Source: Clostridia bacterium (GTDB lineage Bacteria; Bacillota; Clostridia; Oscillospirales; CAG-272). Taken from it: a stretch of DNA of 33,259 nt. Numbering within the stretch: the first letter of the stretch is position 1; every line of letters begins with the position of its first letter. Shown piece after piece: positions 32,621-33,259 of the stretch. The stretch is taken from assembly GCA_017398585.1 (NCBI GenBank), contig JAFQFS010000112.1, forward strand, positions 1 to 33,259, given 5' to 3'. The position numbers and the translations under genes are program-made. The notes under the pieces were generated by a model that did not search any database, was not told the origin of the DNA, and was given only the letters and a program-made list of their open reading frames with translations.

Positions 32621-33205
32621 ATGGCATTAGTTCCTATGGTCGTACAGCAGACCAACCGCGGCGAACGCTCTTACGATATTTACTCCCGCCTTCTCAACGA
32701 CCGCATCATCTTCCTCGCGGACGAAGTGAACGACGTGACCGCTTCCCTCGTGGTCGCTCAGATGCTCTTCCTCGAAGCGGAAGATCCGGATAAAGATATC
32801 AGCCTCTACATCAACAGCCCCGGCGGCTCCGTTTCCGCAGGTCTTGCGATCTACGACACGATGAACTTCATCAAGTGCGACGTTTCCACCATCTGCATCG
32901 GCATGGCAGCGTCCATGGGCGCGTTCCTTCTCTCCTCCGGTGCAAAGGGCAAGCGTTTCGCTCTCCCCAACAGTGAAATCATGATCCACCAGCCCCTCGG
33001 CGGTATGCAGGGTCAGGCAACGGACATCAAGATCCACGCCGACCACATCCTCCGTACCCGCGAACGTCTCAACACCATCCTCGCTCAGAACACCGGCAAG
33101 TCCCTCGACGTCATCGCTGCCGACACCGAACGCGACAACTTCATGACCGCCGACGCCGCAGCAGCCTACGGTCTCATCGACAAGGTTATTTCTCACAGAC
33201 CTTAA
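32621..33205 (+). CDS. clpP: ATP-dependent Clp protease proteolytic subunit
   Basis: ClpP is the serine-protease chamber that degrades proteins fed by ClpX or ClpC. The 194-residue length is normal. The triad is visible: Ser98 in GMAASMGAF, His123 in MIHQPLGG and Asp172 in TERDNFM. The N-terminal [19 protein letters not shown] is typical. CGGAGGT precedes the ATG. No clear promoter of its own was seen between palindrome F and the start. clpX would be expected downstream, beyond the window. Confidence 0.97.
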   Translation: MALVPMVVQQTNRGERSYDIYSRLLNDRIIFLADEVNDVTASLVVAQMLFLEAEDPDKDISLYINSPGGSVSAGLAIYDTMNFIKCDVSTICIGMAASMGAFLLSSGAKGKRFALPNSEIMIHQPLGGMQGQATDIKIHADHILRTRERLNTILAQNTGKSLDVIAADTERDNFMTADAAAAYGLIDKVISHRP

Positions 33206-33218
33206 CTCATTTTAATAA

Positions 33219-33254
33219 TCGGGGAGGAACTTTTTGAAAAAAGTTCCTCCCCGA
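33219..33254 (+). repeat. 3' palindrome family copy G, behind clpP
   Basis: A perfect 16-base stem (33219-33234 with 33239-33254, TCGGGGAGGAACTTTT, loop TGAA) lies 13 bases after the clpP stop. The tail begins ACCCC as in copy C and is cut by the window end. Confidence 0.7.
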
Positions 33255-33259
33255 ACCCC

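Overview
The window looks like a chromosomal stretch from an uncultured, moderately GC-rich Clostridia member (Firmicutes, plausibly Oscillospirales or Christensenellales, gut-type). The evidence is the low-GC-Gram-positive gene set (recD2, mreB/mbl-like, rbgA-rnhB-yraN, tig-clpP, lipoprotein solute-binding proteins, many XRE regulators), strong sigma-A type promoters (TTGACA-17-TATAAT) and purine-rich ribosome binding sites. The family-level placement is inference. Twenty-eight protein genes are supported, one of them partial (metK at the left edge). No rRNA, tRNA, CRISPR array, phage, transposase or complete mobile element was seen.

Layout. 1-366: end of metK. 679-3900: two tandem, closely similar lipoprotein solute-binding proteins on the minus strand, each with a near-perfect promoter. 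4121-9077: recD2 (TTG start), a calcineurin-like phosphoesterase and a third lipoprotein of the same broad type, all plus. 9330-10775: a secreted surface protein with sugar-binding-like domains, an acidic repeat stalk and a C-terminal anchor. 10836-15457: a minus-strand Gld-type ABC cassette (ATPase, ABC-2 permease, GldG-like protein, DUF4340 protein). 15458-16090: a long non-coding stretch holding a symmetrical element with 22-bp perfect inverted ends and many internal hairpins. 16091-18793: MreB-family protein, a hairpin array and a MATE transporter. 19029-23312: four XRE-type regulators in a row, one membrane-anchored and three with long helical C-terminal regions, each with its own promoter. 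23431-24487: SGNH hydrolase and rpsT (minus). 24855-31018: a probable operon of an ApgM-family enzyme (candidate alternative homoserine kinase), lepB, rbgA, rnhB, yraN, thrC and a phosphoesterase. 31197-33205: tig and clpP.

How it fits together. The three lipoproteins and the surface protein point to nutrient capture outside the cell, but no permease partners lie here. The ApgM-like protein and threonine synthase in one gene run suggest the last two steps of threonine synthesis. The rbgA-rnhB-yraN, lepB and tig-clpP blocks are housekeeping functions (ribosome assembly, RNA-DNA hybrid removal, protein export, folding and turnover).

The most notable non-coding signals are: (1) a family of at least seven palindromes placed directly behind stop codons, whose arms differ while pairing is kept, four of them sharing a tail of about 45 bp; (2) the inverted-end, hairpin-rich element at 15566-15980; (3) a second hairpin array at 17144-17208.
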